Shown piece after piece: positions 27,697 to 37,275 of a stretch of DNA of 50,159 nt. Each line of letters opens with the position of its first letter. The first letter of the stretch is position 1. The stretch is from Gemmatimonadota bacterium (GTDB lineage: Bacteria; Gemmatimonadota; Gemmatimonadetes; Gemmatimonadales; Gemmatimonadaceae): assembly GCA_003136975.1 (NCBI GenBank), contig PLEG01000017.1:5069-55227 (forward strand). The letters are read 5' to 3'. The translations under genes were made by a program, and so were the position numbers. The notes under the pieces were generated by a model that searched no databases, had not been told where the DNA came from, and worked only from the letters and a program-made list of their open reading frames with translations.

Positions 27697-28413
27697 ATGG
27701 AGAGATCGTCGAACGAGTCATCGGCTGACGTTGCGGCACTGCTTCGCCGACTTCCGATTTTTTCCGAGCTCGATGAGCCGGTCATTCGCCAGCTCGCGGA
27801 TCGGTGTGTCGCCCGCGATTTTGCTGTAGGGCGCGTTCTGTTCGCCGCTGGCGACGCCTGCCGCGGTTTGTATGTGATCGAGACTGGACGGGTGCGCATT
27901 TATCGAACGAGTCCGGACGGCAAGGAGCAGGTTCTTCATATCGAAGGGCCAGGCCGTCCTGTTGCGGAGCTGCCGCTGTTTGATGGAGGCGTATACCCGG
28001 CGTCCGCGATCACGGCAGAGCCGTCGCGTCTGATCTTCCTCGCCAGAGACGATTTCGAATCGATGTACAGAACGCATCCGGATGTTGCGCAGGCGATAAT
28101 CCGCGGATTGGGCAAGAGATTGAGACATCTCGTTCACGTCACCGAGACTCTCGCATTCCATGATGTCGCGGCGCGTCTCGCGATGTTGTTCGTTGGATAC
28201 GCGGAACGTGCAGGGACGAAAACGGCGGCTGGTATCGAGCTGACGATTGATCGCACGCAGGAAGAGTTGTCGCTGGAGATCGGGACGGCGCGGGAGTCGG
28301 TATCGCGCGCCATGCGACAATTGAAGCGTGGCGGGTTGATAGAGTCGCTGTCCCGCAGCCGGATGCTCATTCCAGACGTCGCCAAGCTGTGGGCTCGCGC
28401 ACAGGGACGTTAG
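27697..28413 (+). CDS. Crp/Fnr-family transcriptional regulator (no FNR-type N-terminal Cys cluster)
   Basis: cNMP-binding fold (GRVLFAAGDACRGLYVIETGRVRIYRTSPDGKEQVLHIEGPG); HTH EELSLEIGTARESVSRAMRQLKRGGLI. Confidence 0.93.
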   Translation: MERSSNESSADVAALLRRLPIFSELDEPVIRQLADRCVARDFAVGRVLFAAGDACRGLYVIETGRVRIYRTSPDGKEQVLHIEGPGRPVAELPLFDGGVYPASAITAEPSRLIFLARDDFESMYRTHPDVAQAIIRGLGKRLRHLVHVTETLAFHDVAARLAMLFVGYAERAGTKTAAGIELTIDRTQEELSLEIGTARESVSRAMRQLKRGGLIESLSRSRMLIPDVAKLWARAQGR

Positions 28414-28504
28414 GCGCTACGAGGGGCGCTGGCGTCAACGCTGTTTGGACCGACGTCCCTCGCCGTGGCGCCGCGCGACGTCACTGAATACATTCAGTCC
28501 TTGA

Positions 28505-28582
28505 CCGGGGTGCCTGCCCACTAAGGGAGCAGGCTGAGAGAGTCCCGTAGAACCTGATCCGGTTTGTACCGGCGTAGGGAGT
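28505..28582 (+). ncRNA. TPP riboswitch (THI element)
   Basis: ccGGGGTGCctgcccactaagggagcaggCTGAGAgagtcccgtagAACCTGATCCGGTTtgtaCCGGCGTAGGGA; the RBS-like GTAGGGA falls in its 3' part. Confidence 0.93.
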
Positions 28583-28588
28583 CATGAA

Positions 28589-30688
28589 ATGAGTGTAGTT
28601 GATCTAATCGCGCGCCGTCGGCGCGCCCCGACGTTCGCTCTGGCGACGTCCGTTATCGTCGCTTTCGCGTCCGCAGCCCAGCTCGCCGCGCAAGCCACAC
28701 ACACAGATACAACTTCCCACGCAGACTCGGCGCGTGCCCGCAAGTTGGAGCGAGTGATGATCTCGGCGGTACGCGAGTCATCAGCGCCGATCTCACAGAA
28801 GACTGTAACCCAGGCTGAGATTCAACAGCACTATTTTGGGCAGGATATCCCATTGGTGCTGCAGGGTACTACCCCTTCGCTCACGTCGTACGCCGAGACG
28901 GGGAACTATTGGGGTTACAGCTACATTCGATTGCGGGGACTTGATCAGTCCCGCATCAACATCACGCTCGATGGCATTCCGCTCAATGATCCGGAAGATC
29001 AGGTACTGTACTTCGCGGATTTCCCCGATCTCGCGAACAGCCTGCAGTCGATACAGGTGCAGCGTGGCGTTGGAACGAGCAGCAATGGCACCGCGTCGTA
29101 TGCGGGCTCGATCAACATGGAGACCATTTCGCTGACTGGATCGCCGCGCGGCGGTGCGGTGCAGTTGGATGGTGGTTCGTTTGGCTCGCGTCGCGCGAGT
29201 GTGGACTACAGCACCGGACCACTGGCCAATCATTTCGCGCTGTACGGGCGGCTTTCCGCGTTGCATACCGACGGCTATCGGTACCATTCTGGCGTTGAGG
29301 GGCGCTCGGGATTCCTGAGTGGCGGCTATTTCGGTGATCGCGACATCTTGAAATTCACGATGATCGCCGGATCCATGCGCGACACGATGGCGTATCTCGC
29401 GGTACCACAGGCGGATCTCGACACCAATCGACGCATCAACCCGCTATCACCACGCGAGCGTGACGGTTTTGGAGAGCGGCTTGCGGCTCTTTCGTACACG
29501 CGATTGCTGAACGCCAACTCATCGCTTACAACCACGCTCTATCGGTTATCCGCGACTGGCGATTACGACGTTCTTCTCGATTCACTGGAAACGCTGCACC
29601 TGGACTTTGTATCGTACGGCGTGATGAGTGCGTGGAGCTACCATCGCGACGGATTCAAGCTCGATCTGGGTGTCAACGCTGACAGCTACGCGCGTGATCA
29701 CTACGCATTCATGCATCCTGATGTCAACAATCCGTTGTATTTCAACACCGGGCACAAGCAGGATCAGGCCGGCTATGCCAAGATCGCCTATGTACTTGGA
29801 CGTGCAACGTTGTTCGGCGATCTTCAGGCTCGGCATGCCGAGTTCAGGTACGCACCGGACGTGCACGCGGACATTGCGGGCAGCTCGATCTCCTGGTCGT
29901 TTCTCAACCCTAAAGCGGGTGTGACGTACCAGCTCACGCGGCCGCTCTCAGTCTATGCGTCGTACGGTAAGACAACACGCGAGCCCGCGCGGACTGACAT
30001 GTTCGCCGGCTTCGACAATCTGGATACGTCGAATGTAGCATTTGTCGGTGGCCTCGATCGCGTCAAGCCCGAGACGGTGCACGACGTGGAGATCGGGACC
30101 AATTACCGCACTCCGTCGCTCGATATTCAGGCGAATCTGTACTCCATGGATTTCCGCAATGAGATAGCGCCGATTGGCGCGCTCAGCTACATCGGAAGTC
30201 CGCTCAACAAGAACGTCGCGGCAAGCTACCGGCGTGGTGTCGAGGCTGACGTGACGTATCGCGGGATCCCGCGGTGGCTGCTGACCGGCAATGCGACAGA
30301 GAGCGTCAATCGAATTCGCGAATATACCGATTCGACCGGCGACGTTCCCGTCACGTATCACAACGTGGAGCCGCTTCTCACGCCGCGCTTTCAGAGTTTT
30401 GGTCGCGCGCAGTTCTCGGCGACGCAGTCCATCGACCTTGCCATGCAGGCGCGTTACCAGAGTGTGGCATTCCTTGAGAACACGAGCGACCGGAGGTACG
30501 TGCTTCCGCCGGCGTTCGACATGGATGCCTCAATCGCGTGGCGCATTGGCCACAACGAGCTGCTCGTTCGCGCCAACAATCTCACGAACAGCAGGAAATA
30601 CGGAAGCGGCTATGCCAGCGACGGAGTGTCGTACTACTTCGTCCTTCCACCACGCAACGTGTTCGTCACGCTCAAGATCGGGATATGA
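28589..30688 (+). CDS. TonB-dependent receptor, TPP-riboswitch controlled; probable thiamine(-phosphate) uptake
   Basis: Plug RLRGLDQSRINITLDGIPLNDPEDQVLYFADFPDLANSLQSIQVQRGVGTSSNG; beta-barrel C-term PPRNVFVTLKIGI; TPP riboswitch immediately upstream. Confidence 0.88.
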   Translation: MSVVDLIARRRRAPTFALATSVIVAFASAAQLAAQATHTDTTSHADSARARKLERVMISAVRESSAPISQKTVTQAEIQQHYFGQDIPLVLQGTTPSLTSYAETGNYWGYSYIRLRGLDQSRINITLDGIPLNDPEDQVLYFADFPDLANSLQSIQVQRGVGTSSNGTASYAGSINMETISLTGSPRGGAVQLDGGSFGSRRASVDYSTGPLANHFALYGRLSALHTDGYRYHSGVEGRSGFLSGGYFGDRDILKFTMIAGSMRDTMAYLAVPQADLDTNRRINPLSPRERDGFGERLAALSYTRLLNANSSLTTTLYRLSATGDYDVLLDSLETLHLDFVSYGVMSAWSYHRDGFKLDLGVNADSYARDHYAFMHPDVNNPLYFNTGHKQDQAGYAKIAYVLGRATLFGDLQARHAEFRYAPDVHADIAGSSISWSFLNPKAGVTYQLTRPLSVYASYGKTTREPARTDMFAGFDNLDTSNVAFVGGLDRVKPETVHDVEIGTNYRTPSLDIQANLYSMDFRNEIAPIGALSYIGSPLNKNVAASYRRGVEADVTYRGIPRWLLTGNATESVNRIREYTDSTGDVPVTYHNVEPLLTPRFQSFGRAQFSATQSIDLAMQARYQSVAFLENTSDRRYVLPPAFDMDASIAWRIGHNELLVRANNLTNSRKYGSGYASDGVSYYFVLPPRNVFVTLKIGI

Positions 30689-31217
30689 CACTATCGATCG
30701 ACTTGCGCGCAAGTTCCAGCCGCTGATCCCAGGAGCCACGGATAACGGCGTACGGTGAGCCTGATGCAACGACCGCCGTCCGGAAGAGTTGCTGCATCTC
30801 CTCGCGCCGAGTCTCCCGGTCACGCACATCATCGCGCACCCAGGGCACGTCAATCTCCAGCAACATGTACAGATCGGGCCTGCGATCCACGGCGGCTTTC
30901 TGAATCCACTCGACGCACTGGCCATAGTAGTGATTGCAGTAGACCACGGTGCTCAGCAGATCCGTATCCTGGATGAGAAGCTGGCGCGCGCGTAGGGCGT
31001 GTTCCTCTTCGAGCGCGATCTGACCACGCGCTATCTCGTCGGTATCGGCAATATCGATGGGCCTTCCCTTTCGCATCGCGAAGTCGCGCACGAACTCCGG
31101 AGCCAGCTCCGCGCCGTAGTGATCTGCAAGTTGGCGTGCGAGCACGGTCTTGCCGGTCGACTCAGACCCGGTCAGGACGACACGAATCAGGCCGTGGTCG
31201 CGAGCGATCGTTTCCAT
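30672..31217 (-). CDS. NadR-like AAA ATPase/nucleoside kinase
   Basis: Walker A TGSESTGKTVLARQLADHYGAELAPEFVRDFA; DTDLLSTVVYCNHYYGQCVEWIQ; overlaps the pnuC 3' end. Confidence 0.85.
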   Translation of the reverse strand: METIARDHGLIRVVLTGSESTGKTVLARQLADHYGAELAPEFVRDFAMRKGRPIDIADTDEIARGQIALEEEHALRARQLLIQDTDLLSTVVYCNHYYGQCVEWIQKAAVDRRPDLYMLLEIDVPWVRDDVRDRETRREEMQQLFRTAVVASGSPYAVIRGSWDQRLELARKSIDSVISRS

Positions 31218-31783
31218 GCTACGTAACCGAGCACCGCGAGGGCGAGATAGATCCCGTAATTGAATGCGGTGAGATAGAGACCCTTGTAAATGAACATTCC
31301 AACGTACACCACGTCAACGGCGATCCAGATCAACCAGTTCTCGATCAGTTTCCTTGTCATCATCCACTGAGCTATCAGACTTACCGTGGTAGTCGCGGCG
31401 TCGACATACGGGAGTGCAGTGCCGGGAAGGCGCGACGTTATGGTGCCAAGTGCTGCCCATACCACGATGCCGATACCGCCGAGCGTGATCCAGGTGGTTT
31501 GGGTCGTGCGCGATACGGTTATGGCGGTACGACCGGCGCCGCCGTACAGCCACTCGTACCATCCGTACAGCGAAAGGACGAAGTACACAACCTGCAGCCC
31601 GGTGTCCGAGTACAGACCAGACTCGAGAAAGAGCGCAGAGAATAGCGATACGTTGATGAGCGCCGTGGGCCAGCTCCAGATATTCTCGCGCGTGCTCAGA
31701 TAGACGCTGATTATCCCGAACACAACCGCGACAAGCTCCAGGCAGCTGGAACCATGTGCGCTGAGCCAGACGCAGATCCCCAT
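31187..31783 (-). CDS. PnuC-family vitamin transporter (nicotinamide riboside or thiamine)
   Basis: Multi-TM; LELVAVVFGIISVYLSTRENIWSWPTALINVSLF; VVYFVLSLYGWYEWLYGG; NWLIWIAVDVVYVGMFIYKGLYLTAFNYGIYL. Confidence 0.88.
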   Translation of the reverse strand: MGICVWLSAHGSSCLELVAVVFGIISVYLSTRENIWSWPTALINVSLFSALFLESGLYSDTGLQVVYFVLSLYGWYEWLYGGAGRTAITVSRTTQTTWITLGGIGIVVWAALGTITSRLPGTALPYVDAATTTVSLIAQWMMTRKLIENWLIWIAVDVVYVGMFIYKGLYLTAFNYGIYLALAVLGYVAWKRSLATTA

Positions 31784-31933
31784 GCTCACGTCGTGAACGT
31801 TGTCATCGCGTGCAATTTGCGGTGCGGCCGGCGCCGAGGGAAGCGGGGCAACACATTGGTTCCGCGACCGATCTTCGTCGTTGCTGAGACATCCGTCACA
31901 CCTCGACACTATCGGCCAGGCTAGCGTTCGGGA

Positions 31934-33046
31934 ATGGCGACCGCTGAGCCCAAAGTTGCGCTCGACGCAGATACCGTCCGCAGCGCGCTTGGGGACGTTC
32001 CGTATCCCGGGCTGACACGGGATCTCGTGTCGTTCGGGATGGTGAAGCACGTAAGCGTGTGTGGTACCCAAGTAAAGGTACAACTTGCGCTTCGCACTGA
32101 GGACGCTTCCATCCCCGACCGGCTCGGGGTGGCAATCAGAGATCGGCTAGCGTCGATGGGCGCTTCGCTCGTGACGGTCGAGATCGTAAAGCCACAGCCT
32201 CCAACTCGGCCGCTTCCGCACTCGCCGAATGTCAGAACTCCCCGCGAAGGAGTCCCTGATCCGTGGGCTGAGCAGGTACGATTGACTAGTGTGCGCGATG
32301 TGATAGCCGTGGGCGCTGGGAAGGGCGGCGTCGGCAAGAGCACGGTAGCTGTAAGTCTCGCGCTCGCGCTCGTTCGCGCCGGATTCGTCGTGGGACTGCT
32401 CGACGCTGATATCTACGGGCCAAGCATTCCAATTCTACTCGGCATCGAGAATGGTTCGCAGCAGGTCAAGATGACGGCCGACAAGCACATCATTCCGGTC
32501 GAGATACACGGACTGACGCTCATCAGTTTCGGATTTTTTCTCGGCGAGGGATCGCCAGCGATCTGGCGCGGGCCGATGGTGTCGAAAGCAGTCAAGCAGT
32601 TCGCGCGCGGCGTGGAGTGGCCGCAGCTCGACGTCCTGATAGTCGATCTGCCACCCGGTACCGGCGACATACCGCTGAGTCTCGTGCAGGCGATCGAAGT
32701 GTCGGGCGCCGTAGTGGTCACTCAGCCGCAACGACTCGCCGGTGTCGAAGCGCAGAAAGCGGGCGAGATGTTCGCACAGCTCGACGTTCCAGTGCTCGGC
32801 GTTGTAGAGAACATGACGGGTGCGTTCGGACGCGGTGGCGGAGACATCGTCGCCAAGGCGCTTGGCGTTCCATTCCTCGGCACGGTGCCGTTTGATGAGG
32901 CAGTCGTGAACGAGGGCGACTCCGGAACTCCTACAGTGCTCACCCGGAGCGAAAGCGAGTTTGCAAAGAGCTTCGACTCCATCGCGCATCAGGTTGTGGA
33001 AGCACTGGGCTGGCAATTATCGGGTTCAGCCGAGCATGCGTCGTGA
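31934..33046 (+). CDS. Mrp/NBP35 (ApbC)-family Fe-S cluster carrier ATPase with N-terminal DUF59-like domain
   Basis: GAGKGGVGKSTVAVSLALALVRAGFVVGLLDADIYGPSIPILLG; PPGTGDIPLSL; VLGVVENMTG. Confidence 0.93.
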   Translation: MATAEPKVALDADTVRSALGDVPYPGLTRDLVSFGMVKHVSVCGTQVKVQLALRTEDASIPDRLGVAIRDRLASMGASLVTVEIVKPQPPTRPLPHSPNVRTPREGVPDPWAEQVRLTSVRDVIAVGAGKGGVGKSTVAVSLALALVRAGFVVGLLDADIYGPSIPILLGIENGSQQVKMTADKHIIPVEIHGLTLISFGFFLGEGSPAIWRGPMVSKAVKQFARGVEWPQLDVLIVDLPPGTGDIPLSLVQAIEVSGAVVVTQPQRLAGVEAQKAGEMFAQLDVPVLGVVENMTGAFGRGGGDIVAKALGVPFLGTVPFDEAVVNEGDSGTPTVLTRSESEFAKSFDSIAHQVVEALGWQLSGSAEHAS

Positions 33047-34401
33047 CCGCACCCGCGGTCGCGCTGGGAGTGGGCGGCTTGGGTGGCCTCACCATGCACG
33101 GAACTCCGTCGTTGCGCCTCCCCGGAGAGCACTTTGCGGCAGCACTGTTCTTTTTGAGCGCTGGTGCTGTCGGGCTCGTGTGGATCGCACCAGAGCTATC
33201 CGTGGGCATGTATCTGTCGCCGCATGTCGCCGGCGTAACGCATTGCTTCACGCTGGGCTGGCTCAGCATGACAATCTTCGGCGCGCTATACCAACTACTG
33301 CCAGTTGCTCTCGGTGTTTCAATTCACTCGGAGAGCGCTGGCCATGCAAGCTTCTGGACGTTCGCGCCAGGCGTGGCACTTTTTGCTTCTGGTGTGGCGT
33401 TCAGCTCATTGACGCTGCGTTACATCGGAATCGCGTTGATATCGATTGGCGTTCTCTGCCTCGTGATCAACGTAACACTGTCGCTCCGGCGAGTCGTCGC
33501 GCGTGATGTTATCTGGACAGCGGTCACGATCGCACTGTCATTCCTCACCCTCACACTGTTCATTGGCGCTCTGCTCGCGGAAAATCTGCACATCGGATTC
33601 CTGGGCAGCTGGCGCGTTCGCGTGTTGGCGACGCATCTCCATGTTGCGCTGCTCGGATGGGTGCTCATGATGATCGTCGGCATATCGCATCGGCTCCTGC
33701 CGATGTTTTTGCTGGCGCACACCGCCGATACACGGTGGACGCGTCGTGCGCTCACGTCGCTGGCAAGTGGTGTGGTGGTGCTCGGATTGGGACTCACCAT
33801 CAATCAGACATTTCTATACACGACGTTGCCATGGATTGGACTCGCGCTCGTCGAAGCCGGAATCGTCTGCTTTCTGATTCAGGCGACACTGTTCTTCAAG
33901 GCGCGCAAACGTCCGCGCCTGGATGCGGGATTGCGCCACGCCGCGACCGCGCTGGTATTTCTCGCGATGACGGCGGCACTCGCGCCAGTCGTGTTGTTGA
34001 GAGGGATCGAGCACAGACAACTTGATACCGCGTATGTGCTGTTGGGGCTGCTTGGAGGACTCACGCTCTACGTGATTGGCCAGTTCTACAAAGTTGTGCC
34101 GTTCCTCGCATGGATGGCGCGGTTCCGCGACGACATGGGGAAAAAGCGCGTGCCAACAGTTGCCCAGTTGTATTCACCGCGTGTCGCACACACCGACCTG
34201 GTGTTGCTTGTGACAGGAATCGTGGGAATGACTGCTGGCATCGCGACGGGCGTCGAGTTGGTAGTGCGTGTTGCAGCAATTCTTTTCGCCGCTGGTATCG
34301 CGCTATTCGTCAGTCAGATCATACGCGTGGCGTTTGGCACGTCGTTCGGAGGTATCGTCCCATTGGCTCCAGCAACCACCACCGCAAGGGCGCTCGGATG
34401 A
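33043..34401 (+). CDS. Haem-copper-oxidase-subunit-I-like/NnrS-like multi-TM membrane protein
   Basis: About 12 TM; VTHCFTLGWLSMTIFGALYQLLP and ATHLHVALLGWVLMMIVGISHRLLPMFLLAH; ATGA overlaps with both neighbours. Confidence 0.7.
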   Translation: MTAPAVALGVGGLGGLTMHGTPSLRLPGEHFAAALFFLSAGAVGLVWIAPELSVGMYLSPHVAGVTHCFTLGWLSMTIFGALYQLLPVALGVSIHSESAGHASFWTFAPGVALFASGVAFSSLTLRYIGIALISIGVLCLVINVTLSLRRVVARDVIWTAVTIALSFLTLTLFIGALLAENLHIGFLGSWRVRVLATHLHVALLGWVLMMIVGISHRLLPMFLLAHTADTRWTRRALTSLASGVVVLGLGLTINQTFLYTTLPWIGLALVEAGIVCFLIQATLFFKARKRPRLDAGLRHAATALVFLAMTAALAPVVLLRGIEHRQLDTAYVLLGLLGGLTLYVIGQFYKVVPFLAWMARFRDDMGKKRVPTVAQLYSPRVAHTDLVLLVTGIVGMTAGIATGVELVVRVAAILFAAGIALFVSQIIRVAFGTSFGGIVPLAPATTTARALG

Positions 34402-35252
34402 ACAACAGCGTTACCCCAATCAAAGCCTCCGACAAACTACAGAGCCTGTTCGCAAGAGACGATCGATTAATCGATGTCGTTGCGGGCCACTCGCCACAAC
34501 TGGCCAAGCTTCGCAACTCTCCCATGCGTCGCATCATGGCACGTGTTACGACGGTGGCGCAGGCGGCCCGGCTCTGCAACATGCCGGCTGAGTCGCTGGT
34601 CAGGGAACTGAATCTCGTACTGGGAATCGAGACTGTCCCTGCCGATATCCTGGATACCAGCGGGACAGCAGCGATTCCTGAGGATTTGTCGTCGCTGCCA
34701 TCGTTTGCATCTGCGGTGGAGCTCGACGTACGCGACGACTTGAGTAAGGGTGGCGAGCCGTTCTCGAGAATCATGGCCGCCGTTGCGGCCCTTGGCGAGA
34801 ATGAAGTGTTGCATCTCCGCGCTCCGTTCGAGCCGGTGCCGCTTCTTGCCGTGATGCAGAAGCGGGGCTTTGGCCACAAGACAGAACAGCACGCGGCCGA
34901 CGATTGGTCAGTCTGGTTCTTCCGTCAGAATACTGCATCGCAACATCCAGCTGTCACTCAAGCGAGGGCGACACACGTACCCAACGGATCTGTAAATCGA
35001 AATGAAGGCGACACAGCCATCGACGCGGTCCGAACTGAAGTGCGGCTCGACGTGCGCGATCTGGAGCCGCCTGAACCGTTGGTGCGAACACTCGAGGCGT
35101 TGGAGAGTTTACCAATCGGCAGCGTACTCGTGCAAGTAAACATGCGCATCCCGCAGTTCCTCCTACCCATTCTCAGAGAGCGAGGTTTTCACTTTACGAT
35201 AGACGAGTCGCAACCGAACGAAGTACAGGTCAGAATCTGGCGCAACGAGTAG
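34398..35252 (+). CDS. DUF1858 + two DUF2249 domain protein
   Basis: N-terminal ASDKLQSLFARDDRLIDVVAGHSPQLAKLRNSPMRRIMARVTTVAQAARLCNM; repeats VELDVRDDLSKGGEPFSRIMAAVAAL and VRLDVRDLEPPEPLVRTLEALESLPIGSVLVQVNMRIPQFLLPILRERGFHF. Confidence 0.82.
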   Translation: MNNSVTPIKASDKLQSLFARDDRLIDVVAGHSPQLAKLRNSPMRRIMARVTTVAQAARLCNMPAESLVRELNLVLGIETVPADILDTSGTAAIPEDLSSLPSFASAVELDVRDDLSKGGEPFSRIMAAVAALGENEVLHLRAPFEPVPLLAVMQKRGFGHKTEQHAADDWSVWFFRQNTASQHPAVTQARATHVPNGSVNRNEGDTAIDAVRTEVRLDVRDLEPPEPLVRTLEALESLPIGSVLVQVNMRIPQFLLPILRERGFHFTIDESQPNEVQVRIWRNE

Positions 35253-35296
35253 ATACTCGAATTGCGTGTTGTTTTTTCGATCATCATTTCCACTCA

Positions 35297-35566
35297 ATGG
35301 AGCAATACATGCCACAGCCACCGACACCATCAGATACTACTTCACCGATCGAACTTGACGCCCGTATCATACCGCCGCGCGACAAGCACCCAAAGATCTT
35401 TAGCACGTTCGACAGCCTCAAGAGCGGCCAGTCCATGATCCTCATCAACGATCATGACCCGCGCCCACTTCGTTATCAACTTGCCGCCGAGCGGCCGGAT
35501 AGTTTTGAGTGGGCATACCAGGAAGAGGGACCGACAGTCTGGCGTGTTCGTATTGACAGGAAGTGA
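35297..35566 (+). CDS. DUF2249 domain protein
   Basis: IELDARIIPPRDKHPKIFSTFDSLKSGQSMILINDHDPRPLRYQLAAERPDSFEWAYQEEGPTVWRVRI. Confidence 0.88.
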   Translation: MEQYMPQPPTPSDTTSPIELDARIIPPRDKHPKIFSTFDSLKSGQSMILINDHDPRPLRYQLAAERPDSFEWAYQEEGPTVWRVRIDRK

Positions 35567-35732
35567 CCACGGCAAGCCCAATTTCTGGCGGAACCGCCCC
35601 AACCAGGCGTACGGACTCGAGCCGATTCTGGCTGCGACGGATGTCACGATCGCGCCTGGTCGGGGATTCCCTCATGAATTTTCCACCTTCCCCCGACTAA
35701 ATCGAGTGGAGGAAATGGCATAGGTTTCTGCA

Positions 35733-37247
35733 ATGATTACTGCGTCTGAACGTGTTGCGCTTCCGCCCGTCATTCAGGGTGGAATGGGAGTGGGGGTCTC
35801 GAACTGGATGCTCGCGCGAGCTGTCGCTCAGAGGGGACAGCTCGGCGTGGTATCGGGGACGGCGCTTGACACGGTGTTCGTGCGACGCCTGCAGGATGGC
35901 GATCCAGGCGACCATATGCGGCGTGCGATCGATCACTTTCCTATCCCGCAAGTGGGCGCGGACGCGCTGAAGCGCTATTTCCTTGACGGCGGCAGAGCAC
36001 CAGGCCAGCCGTATAAGATGCTCCCCATGTACAAGCAGGTAGTGAGTGTTGCGCGCCAGCAGATCACAATGCTCGCCAACTTCGTGGAGGTGTACCTGGC
36101 GAAGGAAGGCCACGACGGTGTGGTGGGCGTGAATCTTCTCACGAAAGTCCAATTGCCCAATCTCGCGTCGTTGTGTGGCGCGATGCTCGCTGGCGTTGAT
36201 TACGTGTTGATGGGTGCGGGGATACCGCGCGAGATACCTGGCGTGCTTGACGCTTTCGCGGAACACCGCACCGCCTCGATCAGGTTCGACGTCGAAGGAG
36301 TGCCGTCCGCCGAGCCTGAGTATCTCACGTTCGACCCGCAGGCCCACGGCGTTGGTCTGGACATACCGATGAAGCGGCCCCGTTTCATCGCAATCGTCGC
36401 GGCCAGCTCGCTAGCTGCGACACTTGCACGGAAGGCGAATGGGCGCGTCGATGGCTTTGTGGTCGAGGGTCCAACCGCCGGCGGCCACAACGCGCCGCCC
36501 CGCGGCAAGTTGCAGCTTGACGAAAGAGGAGAGGCAATTTACGGAGAGCGCGACGCTGTCGATCTGGAGAAAATTATGGCTCTTGGCGTTCCGTTCTGGC
36601 TTGCCGGAGGATATGGTTCGCCCGAGAAGCTTGCGGAAGCGCTAAACGCGGGAGCGACAGGCGTGCAGGTCGGTACGGCATTTGCATTCTGCGACGAGTC
36701 AGGCCTAAAGAACGACTACAAGCGGGCACTCTTGGAAAAGGTCCGTTCGGGCACGGCACGAGTATTCACCGACTCAGTGGCTTCACCGACAAGTTTCCCA
36801 TTCAAAGTTGCACAATTGGAAGGGTCGCTTTCCGAGGACCAAGTCTATTCCGCTCGCCCCCGCATCTGTGACCTGGGTTATTTGCGCGAAGCATACAGAA
36901 CGCCGTCGGGAGCGATCGACTACCGCTGCTCCGCAGAACCCGTGACCACGTATTTGTCAAAGGGCGGACGGCTCGAAGACACATCGGGGAAGAAATGCCT
37001 CTGCAACGCTCTCCTGGCGAACATCGGACACCCGCAGGTACGAAACGGAAAATACACCGAGCAGGCTCTGATTACCTCGGGAAATGACTTGGTGGGTGTC
37101 GATCGGTTCCTGCGGCCTGGTGCCTCAACTTACAGCGCGGCGGATGTGATTGCGAAACTGATAACCGGCGTCGGCTCTCGCGTCAGGTCAAGCGGAGATG
37201 CGAGCCATCCGCGTCCAGCTTGTGCTCGTGACCTAAGTCATTGCTGA
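35733..37247 (+). CDS. Nitronate monooxygenase/2-nitropropane dioxygenase-like flavoprotein
   Basis: PPVIQGGMGVGVSNWMLARAVAQRGQLGVVSGTALD; GFVVEGPTAGGHNAPPRG; FWLAGGYGSPEKLAEALNAGATGVQVGTAFAF. Confidence 0.85.
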   Translation: MITASERVALPPVIQGGMGVGVSNWMLARAVAQRGQLGVVSGTALDTVFVRRLQDGDPGDHMRRAIDHFPIPQVGADALKRYFLDGGRAPGQPYKMLPMYKQVVSVARQQITMLANFVEVYLAKEGHDGVVGVNLLTKVQLPNLASLCGAMLAGVDYVLMGAGIPREIPGVLDAFAEHRTASIRFDVEGVPSAEPEYLTFDPQAHGVGLDIPMKRPRFIAIVAASSLAATLARKANGRVDGFVVEGPTAGGHNAPPRGKLQLDERGEAIYGERDAVDLEKIMALGVPFWLAGGYGSPEKLAEALNAGATGVQVGTAFAFCDESGLKNDYKRALLEKVRSGTARVFTDSVASPTSFPFKVAQLEGSLSEDQVYSARPRICDLGYLREAYRTPSGAIDYRCSAEPVTTYLSKGGRLEDTSGKKCLCNALLANIGHPQVRNGKYTEQALITSGNDLVGVDRFLRPGASTYSAADVIAKLITGVGSRVRSSGDASHPRPACARDLSHC

Positions 37248-37275
37248 TGCGGACGCCGACTCCCTAGAATCTGCT

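Noticed and set aside
31784-31933. Second TPP riboswitch upstream of pnuC
   Set aside because: No CTGAGA or ACCTGAT-type core on the minus strand in this interval.
31784-32083. N-terminal extension of the PnuC ORF
   Set aside because: The extra ~100 residues overlap the divergent promoter region and mrp start and are not hydrophobic; internal ATG at 31783 fits the PnuC family.
34110-34397. N-terminal extension of the DUF1858/DUF2249 ORF
   Set aside because: Out-of-frame overlap with the upstream membrane protein; ATGA-coupled start at 34398 is far more plausible.
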